This document shows, one piece after another, positions 11,704 through 21,728 of a DNA stretch of 64,000 nucleotides; within the stretch, counting starts at the first letter, position 1; every line of letters begins with the position of its first letter. Origin of the DNA: Citrobacter sp. MGH106 (GTDB lineage Bacteria; Pseudomonadota; Gammaproteobacteria; Enterobacterales; Enterobacteriaceae); the NCBI RefSeq assembly GCF_001037495.1, contig NZ_KQ089822.1:2995938-3059937 (forward strand), written 5' to 3'. The translations under genes and the position numbers were made by a program. The notes under the pieces were generated by a model. The model searched no databases, had not been told where the DNA came from, and saw nothing but the letters and a program-made list of their open reading frames with translations.

Positions 11704-11727
11704 AAACGCCCGACTGAGCGGGCGTTT
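11704..11727 (-). terminator. acrZ terminator
   Basis: Stem AAACGCCCG / CGGGCGTTT with a 6-nt loop, followed on the minus strand by a T-rich run. It lies directly after the acrZ stop codon and can also end read-through toward modA. Confidence 0.85.
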
Positions 11728-11733
11728 GGGGAA

Positions 11734-11883
11734 TCAATGATTCTGTCTGGACTGGTCTTTCTGACCGATACCGGAAAAAATGTTGAACACTTCACCCAGT
11801 CCGTAAATCAGACCCAGAATGACGGCCATTACCACAGGTACCATGATTACGGCGAATACCAGACTTTTCAATAACTCTAACAT
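11734..11883 (-). CDS. acrZ: AcrZ, small AcrB-associated membrane protein
   Basis: A 49-residue single-span inner-membrane protein (formerly YbhT) that begins [20 protein letters not shown] and ends with a polar tail QKDQSRQNH, as in E. coli AcrZ. AcrZ binds AcrB of the AcrAB-TolC multidrug pump and alters its substrate range. The gene lies between modA and modE in the conserved order. It is too short for ordinary ORF callers but length, hydropathy and context all agree. Confidence 0.95.
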   Translation of the reverse strand: MLELLKSLVFAVIMVPVVMAVILGLIYGLGEVFNIFSGIGQKDQSRQNH

Positions 11884-12013
11884 GGTCAACTCCAGATATA
11901 GTCCTTAGTTGTATTCTAACCACATAACGTAGAAAAGCACTCCCCTTTTGTGCTGTCGGCTTTGCGCGCGCGCGGTTTTCCGTCACAATACCCTTTTTTG
12001 CCAGGAGCTCGTT

Positions 12014-12802
12014 ATGCAGGCCGAAATCCTCCTTACCCTGAAACTTCAGGAAAAACTGTTTGCCGATCCCCGCCGCATTTCTCTGCTAAAGCACATTGCG
12101 CTTTCCGGCTCCATCAGCCAGGGCGCGAAGGATGCGGGCATCAGTTATAAAAGTGCCTGGGATGCCATTAACGAAATGAACCAGCTCAGCGAGCAGACGT
12201 TGGTTGAGCGTGCTACTGGTGGCAAAGGCGGCGGCGGCGCGGTATTGACCCGTTATGGTCAGCGCCTGATTCAACTGTATGATTTACTTGCACAAATCCA
12301 ACAAAAAGCGTTTGATGTTCTGAGCGATGACGATGCGCTCCCGCTCAATAGCTTGCTGGCGGCTATCTCCCGTTTTTCACTGCAAACCAGTGCCCGAAAT
12401 CAGTGGTTTGGCACTATTACCGCTCGCGACCACAATCAGGTTCAGCAGCATGTCGATGTCCTGCTGGCCGATGGCGAAACGCGGCTAAAAGTCGCACTGA
12501 CGGCGCAAAGCGGTGAACGTCTCGGGCTTGAAGAAGGCAAAGAAGTTCTGGTTCTGCTTAAAGCACCGTGGGTAGGGATTACGCAGGATAAACGCGTGGC
12601 TCAGGCCGCTGACAACCAGTTGCAAGGGACAATTAGCCATATTGAGCGCGGGACAGAACAGTGCGAGGTGTTAATGACCCTACCCGATGGCCAAACGCTA
12701 TGTGCCACCCTGCCACGTGAAGAGGCGGCAGACCTGACAGAAGGCACCGCTGTGACAGCGTATTTCAATGCCGACCGAGTGATTATCGCCACGTTGTGCT
12801 AA
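12014..12802 (+). CDS. modE: ModE, molybdate-responsive regulator
   Basis: A 262-residue protein with an N-terminal winged helix-turn-helix (ISLLKHIALSGSISQGAKDA, SYKSAWDAINEMN) and two C-terminal MOP-type molybdate-binding repeats. It represses modABC and activates molybdoenzyme genes when bound to molybdate. The start is ATG at 12014 behind AGGAG; this gives the E. coli length, and an upstream in-frame start at 11948 has no such site. modF follows after about 70 bp. Confidence 0.95.
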   Translation: MQAEILLTLKLQEKLFADPRRISLLKHIALSGSISQGAKDAGISYKSAWDAINEMNQLSEQTLVERATGGKGGGGAVLTRYGQRLIQLYDLLAQIQQKAFDVLSDDDALPLNSLLAAISRFSLQTSARNQWFGTITARDHNQVQQHVDVLLADGETRLKVALTAQSGERLGLEEGKEVLVLLKAPWVGITQDKRVAQAADNQLQGTISHIERGTEQCEVLMTLPDGQTLCATLPREEAADLTEGTAVTAYFNADRVIIATLC

Positions 12803-12869
12803 GTCGATTGACATCGACCCGCAGAACACGTATCCCTGTTATTAATCGCTGCAATAAATGGGATACAAA

Positions 12870-14342
12870 ATGTCATCGTTGCAAATTTCGCAAGGCACGT
12901 TTCGTCTGAGTGACACGAAAACGCTGCAGTTGAATACCTTTGTTTTGAACGCAGGTGATAGCTGGGCGTTTGTTGGCTCTAATGGCAGCGGGAAATCCGC
13001 ACTGGCCCGGGCACTGGCGGGAGAGCTACCGCTACTCAAAGGTGAACGCCAGTGCCACTTCACGCGTATAACCCGACTCTCATTTGAGCAGCTACAAAAG
13101 CTGGTCAGCGATGAATGGCAGCGTAACAATACCGATCTTCTTAGTCCGGGTGAAGACGATACCGGACGAACCACCGCAGAGATTATCCAGGCTGAAGTTA
13201 ACGATCCCGCCCGTTGTTCAACGCTGGCGCAACAGTTTGGTATTACCTCCCTGCTCGACCGACGTTTCAAATACCTCTCTACCGGTGAAACACGCAAAGC
13301 TTTACTTTGCCAGGCGCTGATGTCGGAACCGGAGTTACTGATACTTGATGAACCGTTTGACGGGCTGGACGTTGCGTCACGTCAACAGTTAGCGGATCTG
13401 CTCGCTTCGTTGCATCAGACGGGCTATACGCTGGTACTGGTCCTCAACCGCTTTGATGAAATTCCAGACTTCGTGCAGTTTGCAGGCGTGCTTGCCGATT
13501 GCACATTGACAGAAAGCAGCGAGAAAGCCGACTTACTGCAACAGGCGCTGATTGCCCAACTTGCTCACAGCGAACAACTTGACGGTATTACGTTGCCCGA
13601 GCCTGATGAACCTTCAGTCAGCCTCGCACTTCCCACAGACGATGCCCGCATTGTGCTCAAAGATGGCGTAGTCTCTTATAATGATCGTCCTATTCTCCAT
13701 GGCCTGAGCTGGCAGGTAAAGCCGGGTGAACACTGGCAAATTGTCGGCCCTAATGGCGCAGGGAAATCGACCCTGCTCAGTTTAATCACCGGCGATCATC
13801 CGCAAGGTTATAGCAACGATCTGACCCTGTTCGGCCGCCGACGTGGCAGCGGTGAAACCATCTGGGATATTAAAAAGCACATTGGCTATGTCAGCAGCAG
13901 TCTGCATCTGGACTACCGGGTGAGTACCACAGTGCGCAACGTCATTCTCTCGGGTTTCTTTGATTCAATCGGCATCTATCAGGCGGTTTCAGACCGGCAA
14001 CATAAGCTGGCGCAACGTTGGTTAGATATTTTGGGAATGGATAAACGCACTGCGGATGCCCCGTTCCACAGTCTTTCCTGGGGACAGCAACGGCTGGCAC
14101 TGATTGTCCGCGCGCTGGTCAAGCATCCTACTCTGCTGATCCTCGACGAACCGTTGCAAGGGCTGGACCCGCTAAATCGTCAGTTGATCCGCCGTTTTGT
14201 CGATATCCTTATCAGTGAAGGAGAAACTCAGTTGTTGTTTGTTTCTCACCACGCCGAAGATGCGCCAACCTGTATAACTCATCGACTGGAGTTTATCCCT
14301 GAGGGCGATATCTATATCTATCGACAAACATCCCTGCGTTAG
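12870..14342 (+). CDS. modF: ModF, tandem ABC ATPase
   Basis: A 490-residue protein with two ABC-type nucleotide-binding domains and no membrane segment. Walker A motifs are GSNGSGKSA (about residue 35) and GPNGAGKST (about residue 295); signature-like motifs are LSTGETRK and LSWGQQR, with LILDEP Walker B motifs in both halves. It is the second gene after modE. The role is not firmly established; it was once described as photorepair protein PhrA. The ATG at 12870 (MSSLQISQG) matches the E. coli start. Confidence 0.93.
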   Translation: MSSLQISQGTFRLSDTKTLQLNTFVLNAGDSWAFVGSNGSGKSALARALAGELPLLKGERQCHFTRITRLSFEQLQKLVSDEWQRNNTDLLSPGEDDTGRTTAEIIQAEVNDPARCSTLAQQFGITSLLDRRFKYLSTGETRKALLCQALMSEPELLILDEPFDGLDVASRQQLADLLASLHQTGYTLVLVLNRFDEIPDFVQFAGVLADCTLTESSEKADLLQQALIAQLAHSEQLDGITLPEPDEPSVSLALPTDDARIVLKDGVVSYNDRPILHGLSWQVKPGEHWQIVGPNGAGKSTLLSLITGDHPQGYSNDLTLFGRRRGSGETIWDIKKHIGYVSSSLHLDYRVSTTVRNVILSGFFDSIGIYQAVSDRQHKLAQRWLDILGMDKRTADAPFHSLSWGQQRLALIVRALVKHPTLLILDEPLQGLDPLNRQLIRRFVDILISEGETQLLFVSHHAEDAPTCITHRLEFIPEGDIYIYRQTSLR

Positions 14343-14465
14343 TTTTCATTCGCTGGCATTTAGAGGCGCCTTTTTTCACGATCTTTTTCGGATAAAAGGC
14401 GCAATCATTAAGAAACTCTATGAGTTACAATCAAATAATTGACGTCAATTTGTGATTTTATCCAA

Positions 14466-14481
14466 GTGTAAACGATTCCAC
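14466..14481. promoter_or_regulatory. GalR/GalS external operator (OE) of galETKM
   Basis: GTGTAAACGATTCCAC is the E. coli gal OE half-palindrome. It lies about 60 bp upstream of the gal start region and pairs with OI inside galE. Confidence 0.9.
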
Positions 14482-14483
14482 TA

Positions 14484-14530
14484 ATTTATTCCATGTCACA
14501 CTTTTCGCATCTTTGTTATGCTATGGTTAT
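14484..14530 (+). promoter_or_regulatory. gal promoter region with CRP site and overlapping P1/P2 -10 elements
   Basis: The ATGTCACACTTTTCGC segment is the gal CRP site. Behind it are two staggered -10 elements, TATGCT (P2, 14517-14522) and TATGGT (P1, 14522-14527), five bases apart as in E. coli. Confidence 0.85.
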
Positions 14531-14559
14531 TGCATACCATAGGCTTAACGGAGCGAATT

Positions 14560-15576
14560 ATGAGAGTATTGGTTACAGGTGGTAGCGGTTACATAGGAAG
14601 CCACACTTGTGTGCAGTTACTGAAAAACGGTCACGACGTCGTGATCCTTGATAACCTCTGCAACAGTAAGCGCAGCGTCCTGCCGGTGATCGAACGTTTA
14701 GGTGGAAAGCATCCGACCTTCGTTGAAGGTGATATTCGTAACGAAGCACTGCTCACCGAAATTCTGCACGATCATGCCATTGATACGGTCATTCACTTTG
14801 CTGGCCTGAAGGCTGTTGGTGAATCTGTCACCAAACCGCTGGAGTACTACGACAACAACGTGAACGGTACTCTGCGTCTGGTAAACGCTATGCGCGCTGC
14901 TAACGTGAAGAACTTCATATTCAGTTCCTCCGCAACAGTCTATGGCGATCAGCCAAAAATTCCTTACGTTGAAAGTTTCCCCACTGGTACTCCGCAAAGC
15001 CCGTACGGCAAAAGCAAACTGATGGTGGAGCAGATCCTGACCGATCTGCAAAAAGCACAACCAGAGTGGAGCATTGCCCTACTGCGCTACTTCAATCCGG
15101 TTGGCGCACACCCATCAGGTGATATGGGTGAAGATCCGCAAGGTATTCCAAATAATCTGATGCCTTACATCGCTCAGGTTGCCGTTGGCCGCCGCGAGTC
15201 TCTTGCCGTATTTGGCAACGACTATCCTACCGAAGATGGCACTGGCGTTCGTGATTATATCCACGTGATGGATCTCGCTGACGGTCACGTTGCCGCCATG
15301 GAAAAACTGGCTGGTATTCAGGGCGTGCATATTTACAACCTCGGAGCCGGCGTCGGCAGCAGCGTTCTGGACGTGGTCAACGCCTTCAGCAAAGCCTGCG
15401 GTAAACCAGTTAACTACCATTTTGCGCCACGCCGTGACGGCGATCTTCCTGCTTACTGGGCTGATGCCAGCAAAGCTGACCGCGAACTGAACTGGCGGGT
15501 TACCCGTACGCTGGATGAAATGGCACAGGATACCTGGCACTGGCAGTCACGCCATCCGCAAGGATACCCGGACTAA
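14560..15576 (+). CDS. galE: UDP-glucose 4-epimerase
   Basis: A 338-residue extended short-chain dehydrogenase that interconverts UDP-galactose and UDP-glucose in the Leloir pathway. The NAD-binding motif GGSGYIGSH is at residues 7-15, and the catalytic YGKSK motif follows SPYGKSKLM in the middle of the protein. The start at ATG 14560 (MRVLVTGGSG) is preceded by GGAGCGAATT and is the E. coli start. First gene of galETKM; its 5' coding sequence holds the internal GalR operator. Confidence 0.97.
   Translation: MRVLVTGGSGYIGSHTCVQLLKNGHDVVILDNLCNSKRSVLPVIERLGGKHPTFVEGDIRNEALLTEILHDHAIDTVIHFAGLKAVGESVTKPLEYYDNNVNGTLRLVNAMRAANVKNFIFSSSATVYGDQPKIPYVESFPTGTPQSPYGKSKLMVEQILTDLQKAQPEWSIALLRYFNPVGAHPSGDMGEDPQGIPNNLMPYIAQVAVGRRESLAVFGNDYPTEDGTGVRDYIHVMDLADGHVAAMEKLAGIQGVHIYNLGAGVGSSVLDVVNAFSKACGKPVNYHFAPRRDGDLPAYWADASKADRELNWRVTRTLDEMAQDTWHWQSRHPQGYPD
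14579..14594. promoter_or_regulatory. GalR/GalS internal operator (OI) within galE
   Basis: GTGGTAGCGGTTACAT is identical to the E. coli gal OI and sits inside codons 7-12 of galE, 113 bp from OE. That spacing allows the repression loop described for the gal operon. Confidence 0.9.
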
Positions 15577-15585
15577 GGATTTGTC

Positions 15586-16632
15586 ATGACACAATTTAAT
15601 CCCATCGATCATCCACATCGCCGCTTTAACCCACTTACCGGGCAGTGGATCCTCGTTTCGCCACATCGCGCTAAGCGTCCCTGGCAAGGGGCGCAGGAAA
15701 CACCGTCTAAGCAGGTTTTGCCCGCTCATGATCCGGACTGTTTCCTGTGTGCGGGCAACACACGCGTCACTGGCGATAAAAATCCGAATTACACGGGTAC
15801 CTTTGTCTTTACCAATGATTTTGCTGCCCTGATGTCCGATACCCCGGACGCGCCAGACAGCCACGATCCATTGATGCGTTGCCAGAGCGCACGCGGTACC
15901 AGCCGCGTTATTTGCTTCTCGCCCGATCACAGTAAAACGTTGCCGGAACTCAGCGTTCCTGCGCTGACGGAAATAGTGAAAACCTGGCAAGAACAGACAG
16001 CAGATCTGGGGAAAACCTACCCCTGGGTTCAGGTGTTTGAAAATAAAGGTGCGGCGATGGGCTGCTCAAACCCGCATCCACACGGGCAGATTTGGGCCAA
16101 TAGTTTCCTGCCCAACGAAGCCGAACGCGAAGACAGGCAGCAAAAAGCATATTTTACCGAACAGGGCACGCCAATGCTGTTCGATTATGTCCAGCGTGAA
16201 CTGACGGATGGCAGCCGTACGGTTGTGGAGACCGAACACTGGCTGGCGGTAGTACCTTACTGGGCAGCATGGCCGTTCGAAACGCTACTGCTGCCGAAAG
16301 CACATGTGCTGCGTATTACCGATTTGACCGACGAGCAACGTACCGACCTGGCGCTGGCACTGAAAAAACTGACCAGTCGATACGACAACCTGTTCCAGTG
16401 CTCTTTCCCCTATTCCATGGGATGGCACGGTGCGCCATTTAATGGCGAAGAAAATGAGCACTGGCAGTTGCATGCGCATTTTTATCCGCCCCTGCTGCGT
16501 TCCGCTACCGTACGTAAATTTATGGTCGGTTACGAAATGCTGGCGGAAACCCAGCGCGACCTGACGGCAGAACAAGCCGCTGAACGTCTGCGTGCGGTCA
16601 GCGGCATCCATTTTCGCGAATCCGGAGTTTAA
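15586..16632 (+). CDS. galT: Galactose-1-phosphate uridylyltransferase
   Basis: A 348-residue enzyme of the histidine-triad superfamily that transfers UMP from UDP-glucose to galactose 1-phosphate. The nucleophile motif [10 protein letters not shown] and the metal ligands ([22 protein letters not shown]) are visible. It starts 9 bp after galE and ends 3 bp before galK, consistent with one operon. Confidence 0.97.
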   Translation: MTQFNPIDHPHRRFNPLTGQWILVSPHRAKRPWQGAQETPSKQVLPAHDPDCFLCAGNTRVTGDKNPNYTGTFVFTNDFAALMSDTPDAPDSHDPLMRCQSARGTSRVICFSPDHSKTLPELSVPALTEIVKTWQEQTADLGKTYPWVQVFENKGAAMGCSNPHPHGQIWANSFLPNEAEREDRQQKAYFTEQGTPMLFDYVQRELTDGSRTVVETEHWLAVVPYWAAWPFETLLLPKAHVLRITDLTDEQRTDLALALKKLTSRYDNLFQCSFPYSMGWHGAPFNGEENEHWQLHAHFYPPLLRSATVRKFMVGYEMLAETQRDLTAEQAAERLRAVSGIHFRESGV

Positions 16633-16635
16633 ATA

Positions 16636-17784
16636 ATGAGTCTGAAAGAAAAAACACAATCTCTGTTTGCAGAAACTTTTGGCTACCCTGCCACCCACAC
16701 TATTCAGGCTCCGGGTCGCGTTAATTTGATTGGCGAACATACCGATTATAACGACGGTTTCGTCCTGCCTTGCGCCATCGACTACCAAACCGTTATCAGT
16801 TGTGCGACGCGGGACGATCGCAAGGTCCGCGTGATCGCAGCTGACTACGACAATCAGATTGATGAGTTCTCTCTTGATGCACCGATTATCGCCCATGACA
16901 GCCAGCAATGGTCAAACTATGTGCGTGGCGTCGTGAAACATCTGCAAAAGCGTAATAACACTTTTGGCGGTGCCGATCTGGTGGTTAGCGGCAATGTGCC
17001 ACAGGGCGCGGGCTTAAGTTCCTCCGCCTCGCTGGAGGTGGCCGTAGGCACCGTGTTCCAGCAGCTTTATCATCTGCCGCTCGATGGCGCACAGATTGCC
17101 CTGAACGGTCAGGAAGCCGAAAACCAGTTTGTTGGTTGTAACTGCGGCATCATGGATCAGCTAATCTCCGCACTGGGCAAAAAAGATCATGCGCTACTGA
17201 TCGACTGCCGTACGCTGGGCACTAAAGCGGTTTCCATGCCTGAAGGTGTTGCTGTCGTGATCATCAACAGCAACTTTAAACGTACGCTGGTTGGCAGTGA
17301 GTACAACACCCGTCGTGAACAATGCGAAACCGGCGCGCGTTTCTTCCAGCAACCAGCACTGCGTGATGTCAGTCTTGAGACATTTAACACCGTCGCGCAC
17401 GAACTGGATCCGATCGTAGCCAAACGCGTTCGCCACGTGATCACAGAAAATGCCCGCACCGTTGAAGCGGCAGACGCACTGGAAAAAGGCGACCTGCTGC
17501 GTATGGGCCAACTGATGGCAGAATCTCATGCTTCAATGCGCGATGACTTCGAAATCACCGTGCCGCAGATTGATACGCTTGTCGAGATTGTTAAAGCTAC
17601 CATCGGCGATCAGGGCGGTGTGCGCATGACCGGCGGCGGTTTTGGCGGCTGCATTGTGGCGCTGATCCCGCAAGCTCTGGTTCCTGCCGTACAGCAGGCT
17701 GTCGCCACACAGTACGAAGCAAAAACAGGTATCAAAGAGACCTTCTACGTCTGTAAACCTTCACAAGGAGCCGGACAGTGCTAA
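16636..17784 (+). CDS. galK: Galactokinase
   Basis: A 382-residue GHMP kinase that phosphorylates alpha-D-galactose. The galactokinase signature [19 protein letters not shown] is at about residue 27, the ATP loop is [11 protein letters not shown], and the C-terminal GHMP motif is GGGFGGC. Seven bases at its 3' end overlap the galM start, so the last two genes are probably translationally coupled. Confidence 0.97.
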   Translation: MSLKEKTQSLFAETFGYPATHTIQAPGRVNLIGEHTDYNDGFVLPCAIDYQTVISCATRDDRKVRVIAADYDNQIDEFSLDAPIIAHDSQQWSNYVRGVVKHLQKRNNTFGGADLVVSGNVPQGAGLSSSASLEVAVGTVFQQLYHLPLDGAQIALNGQEAENQFVGCNCGIMDQLISALGKKDHALLIDCRTLGTKAVSMPEGVAVVIINSNFKRTLVGSEYNTRREQCETGARFFQQPALRDVSLETFNTVAHELDPIVAKRVRHVITENARTVEAADALEKGDLLRMGQLMAESHASMRDDFEITVPQIDTLVEIVKATIGDQGGVRMTGGGFGGCIVALIPQALVPAVQQAVATQYEAKTGIKETFYVCKPSQGAGQC

Positions 17785-18818
17785 ACGAAATTCCCGTACT
17801 GGCCCCCGACGGCCAGCCGTTTCGCCTGCTAACCCTGCGTAATGACGCAGGGATGGTTGTCACCTTGATGGACTGGGGCGCGACTCTTTTGTCTGCCCGT
17901 ATTCCGCTCAGCGATGGTAGCGTGCGCGAAGCATTGCTTGGCTGTGCCAGCCCGGAGCAATACCCGGATCAGGCCGCGTTTCTGGGCGCTTCAATAGGTC
18001 GCTATGCTAACCGTATCGCTAACAGTCGTTACACTTTCGCTGGTGAAATCATCGAATTACTGCCAAGCCAGGGTGAAAACCAGTTACATGGCGGGCCAGA
18101 CGGTTTCGATAAACGACGCTGGCAGATAGTGAATCAAAACGACCGTCAGGTGTTGTTTGCATTAACGTCTGAAGATGGCGACCAGGGCTTCCCTGGCCAT
18201 CTTTGCGCAACGGCGCAGTACCGTCTGACTGACGATAACCGCATTTCGATCACCTACCGCGCGACGGTCGATAAGCCCTGCCCGGTGAATATGACGAATC
18301 ACGTTTATTTTAATCTCGACGGTGACAAAACCGATGTTCGTCAACATAAGCTACAGATTTTGGCCGATGAGTACCTGCCGGTTGATGAAACAGGGATCCC
18401 ACGCGCTGGTCTGAAATCCGTTGCGGAAACCTCTTTTGATTTCCGCGCACCAAAAGTTATCGATAGCGAATTTTTGGCCGACGACGACCAGCGCAAGGTT
18501 AAGGGATACGATCATGCCTTCTTGCTACAGGCACAGGGCGATATCCGCAAACCGGTCGCTCACCTGTGGTCGCAGGATGAAAAACTGCACATGGAGATCT
18601 ACACCTCTGCTCCGGCATTGCAGTTCTACTCCGGGAATTTCCTCGGCGGCACCCCCTCTCGTGGACCAGAAGCTTATGCCGACTGGCAGGGTCTGGCGCT
18701 GGAAAGTGAATTCCTGCCGGACAGCCCGAATCATCAGGAATGGCCTCAACCAGACTGCTTCCTGCGCCCTGGCGAAGAGTACGCCAGCGTGACGGAATAT
18801 CGATTTATTCCTGCCTGA
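17778..18818 (+). CDS. galM: Aldose 1-epimerase (mutarotase)
   Basis: A 346-residue beta-sandwich enzyme converting beta- to alpha-galactose, the substrate of GalK. The catalytic histidine block [10 protein letters not shown] and the [11 protein letters not shown] region with the catalytic Glu are present. It uses a GTG start at 17778 inside the galK end, preceded by AGGAG. Last gene of galETKM. Confidence 0.95.
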   Translation: MLNEIPVLAPDGQPFRLLTLRNDAGMVVTLMDWGATLLSARIPLSDGSVREALLGCASPEQYPDQAAFLGASIGRYANRIANSRYTFAGEIIELLPSQGENQLHGGPDGFDKRRWQIVNQNDRQVLFALTSEDGDQGFPGHLCATAQYRLTDDNRISITYRATVDKPCPVNMTNHVYFNLDGDKTDVRQHKLQILADEYLPVDETGIPRAGLKSVAETSFDFRAPKVIDSEFLADDDQRKVKGYDHAFLLQAQGDIRKPVAHLWSQDEKLHMEIYTSAPALQFYSGNFLGGTPSRGPEAYADWQGLALESEFLPDSPNHQEWPQPDCFLRPGEEYASVTEYRFIPA

Positions 18819-18829
18819 TAATTAACCGT

Positions 18830-18864
18830 AACGAGTCCGATAGCGTAAGTTTATCGGGCTCGTT
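18830..18864 (+). terminator. Candidate galETKM terminator
   Basis: Stem AACGAGtCCGATA / TATCGGgCTCGTT with one mismatch and a 9-nt loop lies 12 bp after the galM stop, followed by GTTTATT. The T-run is short, so termination may be Rho-assisted. Confidence 0.6.
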
Positions 18865-19007
18865 GTTTATTACCCACATCAAACCCGCTCATAATCCCAC
18901 CGTTCAAAGACAAAATAGCAACCTTGAGTTCACAAGAACCTTACACTGTGTCGCTATTTTCGCTATGGTTATGCGTAAGCATTGCCGCTGACGCATCACG
19001 GCAATAT

Positions 19008-19026
19008 AATGAGAATTATTATCATT
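19008..19026. promoter_or_regulatory. Fur-type box upstream of gpmA
   Basis: The 19-mer AATGAGAATTATTATCATT closely resembles the Fur consensus (GATAATGATAATCATTATC) and lies 25 bp before the gpmA start. E. coli gpmA is reported to be Fur-regulated. Confidence 0.75.
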
Positions 19027-19050
19027 CGATAAAGCTTGAGGAGTGAGAGT

Positions 19051-19803
19051 ATGGCTGTAACTAAGCTGGTTCTGGTACGTCACGGTGAAAGTCAGTGGAA
19101 CAACGAAAACCGCTTCACCGGTTGGTATGATGTCGATCTGTCAGAGAAAGGCGTGGGCGAAGCAAAGGCAGCAGGTAAACTGCTGAAAGAGGAAGGCTAC
19201 AGCTTCGATTTTGCTTACACCTCTGTGCTGAAACGTGCCATCCACACCCTGTGGAACGTGCTGGATGAACTGGATCAGGCCTGGCTGCCTGTTGAAAAAT
19301 CCTGGAAACTGAATGAGCGTCACTACGGTGCGCTGCAGGGTCTGAACAAAGCAGAAACCGCAGAAAAATACGGTGACGAGCAGGTTAAACAATGGCGTCG
19401 TGGTTTTGCGGTAACCCCGCCAGAACTGACCAAAGACGATGAGCGCTATCCGGGTCACGATCCGCGTTATGCACAACTGACCGACAAAGAGCTACCGCTA
19501 ACTGAAAGCCTGGCGCTAACCATCGATCGTGTTATCCCATACTGGAACGAAACCATTCTGCCGCGCATGAAAAGCGGTGAGCGCGTGATTATCGCCGCTC
19601 ACGGTAACTCCCTGCGTGCGCTGGTGAAGTACCTGGATAATATGGGCGAAGATGAAATTCTGGAACTCAACATTCCGACCGGTGTACCGCTGGTGTATGA
19701 GTTTGACGAAAACTTCAAACCAATCAAACATTACTATCTGGGTAACGCCGACGAAATCGCAGCAAAAGCTGCTGCCGTTGCCAACCAGGGTAAAGCGAAG
19801 TAA
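19051..19803 (+). CDS. gpmA: 2,3-bisphosphoglycerate-dependent phosphoglycerate mutase
   Basis: A 250-residue glycolytic enzyme interconverting 3- and 2-phosphoglycerate. The active-site histidine is His11 in [12 protein letters not shown], and a second catalytic His lies in [16 protein letters not shown]. The start at 19051 follows GAGGAGTGAGAGT and gives the E. coli length; an upstream in-frame codon adds five doubtful residues. The gene stands alone, behind a Fur-type box. Confidence 0.96.
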   Translation: MAVTKLVLVRHGESQWNNENRFTGWYDVDLSEKGVGEAKAAGKLLKEEGYSFDFAYTSVLKRAIHTLWNVLDELDQAWLPVEKSWKLNERHYGALQGLNKAETAEKYGDEQVKQWRRGFAVTPPELTKDDERYPGHDPRYAQLTDKELPLTESLALTIDRVIPYWNETILPRMKSGERVIIAAHGNSLRALVKYLDNMGEDEILELNIPTGVPLVYEFDENFKPIKHYYLGNADEIAAKAAAVANQGKAK

Positions 19804-19810
19804 TGTATTT

Positions 19811-19840
19811 TGCCCGGTAGCGCAAGCTTACCGGGCCTAC
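19811..19840. repeat. REP-like hairpin between gpmA and the siderophore operon
   Basis: TGCCCGGTAGCGCAAGCTTACCGGGCCTAC folds as CCCGGTA / TACCGGG and has the REP ending GGCCTAC. It separates two convergent genes and may act as a transcription-end structure. The sequence quoted in two parts is TGCCCGGTAGCGCAAG and CTTACCGGGCCTAC. Confidence 0.6.
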
Positions 19841-19863
19841 TATTGCTTATTCTGCTGTTCTTT

Positions 19864-20640
19864 TTATACGTCAATCACGCCGTCGAGTATCACTTGCGGC
19901 CTTCCCTGTGAACACCGTTCCACACGACCCCGAACATTGTACACTTCAGCCAAACTCTCTGCGGTAATGACCTCCTCAGGCTCACCGCTGGCAACCAGTT
20001 TCCCGTCTTTGAGCATTAACACGTATTCGCTATGGCGCAGCGCGATATTAATATCATGTACCACAACTACGGTGACCATATTGCGCGCCAGTGTTTCGCG
20101 ATGGATTAAATCCATCACGTGGAACTGATAGTTTAAATCCAGTGCACTGAGTGGTTCATCTAACAACAGCAGGTCAGGTCGACGGATCAAAGACTGCGCC
20201 AGACCGACCAGTTGTCGCTGCCCACCAGAAAGTTGATCGAGGTAGTGCAGCGCCAGATGCGCAATCCCAAGTTGTTCAAGTATTGCCAGCGCCTGAGCGT
20301 TGCTGCTTTCATCATCTCTTCTACAGGACGCCCGCTGTGCAGCGATAATTGACTCCAGCACATGCAAATGAACACCCTGCGGCAGCGACTGTGGTAAAAA
20401 CACCACCTTCTCAGCACGTTTAGCAAACGGCAACGATGTTAAATTCTCATCGTCAAGAATCACCTCACCGCTGGCTTTATTCAACCCTGCCAGCGAACGT
20501 AGCAATGTTGACTTCCCGCAACCGTTAGGTCCCAGTAATACAGTGATTTTACCGCGTGGCAGCTCGGCGACATTGAGATTATGAATCACTGGTTGTTTAG
20601 GATATCCCGCGTCCACTCCCCGGAGAATTAGCCCACTCAT
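19864..20640 (-). CDS. Iron-siderophore ABC transporter ATPase
   Basis: A 258-residue ABC ATPase of the FecE/FepC type. Walker A is GPNGCGKST (about residue 37), the signature is LSGGQRQLV, Walker B is [13 protein letters not shown], and the H-loop is VVVHDIN. It overlaps the permease gene by four bases (ATGA). It would energise import of the ferric siderophore across the inner membrane. Last gene of the four-gene operon. Confidence 0.9.
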   Translation of the reverse strand: MSGLILRGVDAGYPKQPVIHNLNVAELPRGKITVLLGPNGCGKSTLLRSLAGLNKASGEVILDDENLTSLPFAKRAEKVVFLPQSLPQGVHLHVLESIIAAQRASCRRDDESSNAQALAILEQLGIAHLALHYLDQLSGGQRQLVGLAQSLIRRPDLLLLDEPLSALDLNYQFHVMDLIHRETLARNMVTVVVVHDINIALRHSEYVLMLKDGKLVASGEPEEVITAESLAEVYNVRGRVERCSQGRPQVILDGVIDV

Positions 20641-21728
20641 GACATGCTCCCCCGATGCCGCAGAATAATGCTCAGGAAAAAGGGGACCCCCACCAGCGAT
20701 GTGACTATTCCAACAGGGATAATGATACCGGGAATAATGTTCTTCGACGCAATAGACGCCAGCGAGAGCACCAGTCCCCCCGTCAGTACACTTCCGGGCA
20801 GGTAAAAACGATGGTCCTCACCAAATAACATGCGTGAAATATGCGGTGCAACCAGTCCGATAAAGCCGATGGGGCCTACAAAAGCCACCGACAACGCCGA
20901 CAATAAGCTGATGCGCAGAAGTGATGACAGGCGTAGCCTCCGCACATCAATGCCAAAACTCATCGCCCGATCTTCGCCCAGGCGCAGCGTCGTGAGTTGC
21001 CAGGCGCTACGCATTGACCATGGAAAGACAATGACAACAGCGACGGCCAGTACGCCAAGTTTTTCCCACGAAGCGCGGGCCAGACTACCCATTGTCCAGA
21101 AAACCAGTCCCTGTAGTGTGTCTTCATCGGCAACAAACTGCATCATTGACACCAGCGCGTTAAAGGTAAAGACCAGCGCAATGCCAAACAGCACCACACC
21201 GGATGTTGCTACACGGGTCCAGCGGGTGATGCCGTCAAGCAGTAAGGCGGAGAGCAGCGCAAAAATAAAGGCATTCGCAGGGATAAACCATGTGGCGGAT
21301 ACCCCCGGAATACCAATACCCAATACAATCGCCAGTGCCGCACCAAAGGCTGCCGCAGACGAGACACCAAGCGTAAACGGGCTCGCCAACGGGTTATTTA
21401 AGATAGTTTGCATCTCTGCCCCCGCCAGTCCGAGCGCCATTCCCACCAACAACGCCATTAGCGCGTAAGGTAAGCGGATATCCCAGACTATTACGCGGGT
21501 TCCGGCGTTGACACTTAGCGGATGGAGTAGCGCTTGCCAGAGATCGGCAAGAGCCAGGCCAGACGGGCCAAGGGTCGAATCCAGCACCAATGAGGCTGCT
21601 ATCGCCAAAATAATCACCAGCGCCAGCACCCATCGCTTACGGATAACAAGACGATAGCGTTCGTCAATTGACTCCCGCATCTGTATATCAGCAGATGACG
21701 ACATCATTTTCCTTATCTGCCGAATCAT
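20637..21728 (-). CDS. Iron-siderophore ABC transporter permease (FecCD family)
   Basis: A 363-residue polytopic inner-membrane protein of the FecCD family. The block LASPFTLGVSSAAAFGAALA and the later GPIGFIGLVAPHISRMLFGEDHR are hallmarks of this permease family. A single permease is encoded, so it probably works as a homodimer. It overlaps both neighbours by four bases, which indicates tight coupling. Confidence 0.9.
   Translation of the reverse strand: MIRQIRKMMSSSADIQMRESIDERYRLVIRKRWVLALVIILAIAASLVLDSTLGPSGLALADLWQALLHPLSVNAGTRVIVWDIRLPYALMALLVGMALGLAGAEMQTILNNPLASPFTLGVSSAAAFGAALAIVLGIGIPGVSATWFIPANAFIFALLSALLLDGITRWTRVATSGVVLFGIALVFTFNALVSMMQFVADEDTLQGLVFWTMGSLARASWEKLGVLAVAVVIVFPWSMRSAWQLTTLRLGEDRAMSFGIDVRRLRLSSLLRISLLSALSVAFVGPIGFIGLVAPHISRMLFGEDHRFYLPGSVLTGGLVLSLASIASKNIIPGIIIPVGIVTSLVGVPFFLSIILRHRGSMS

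Noticed and set aside
14369-14404. Dyad GCGCCTTTT / AAAAGGCGC after modF as terminator
   Set aside because: The arms are separated by a long AT-rich loop and no T-run follows the second arm, so it is not a convincing intrinsic terminator.
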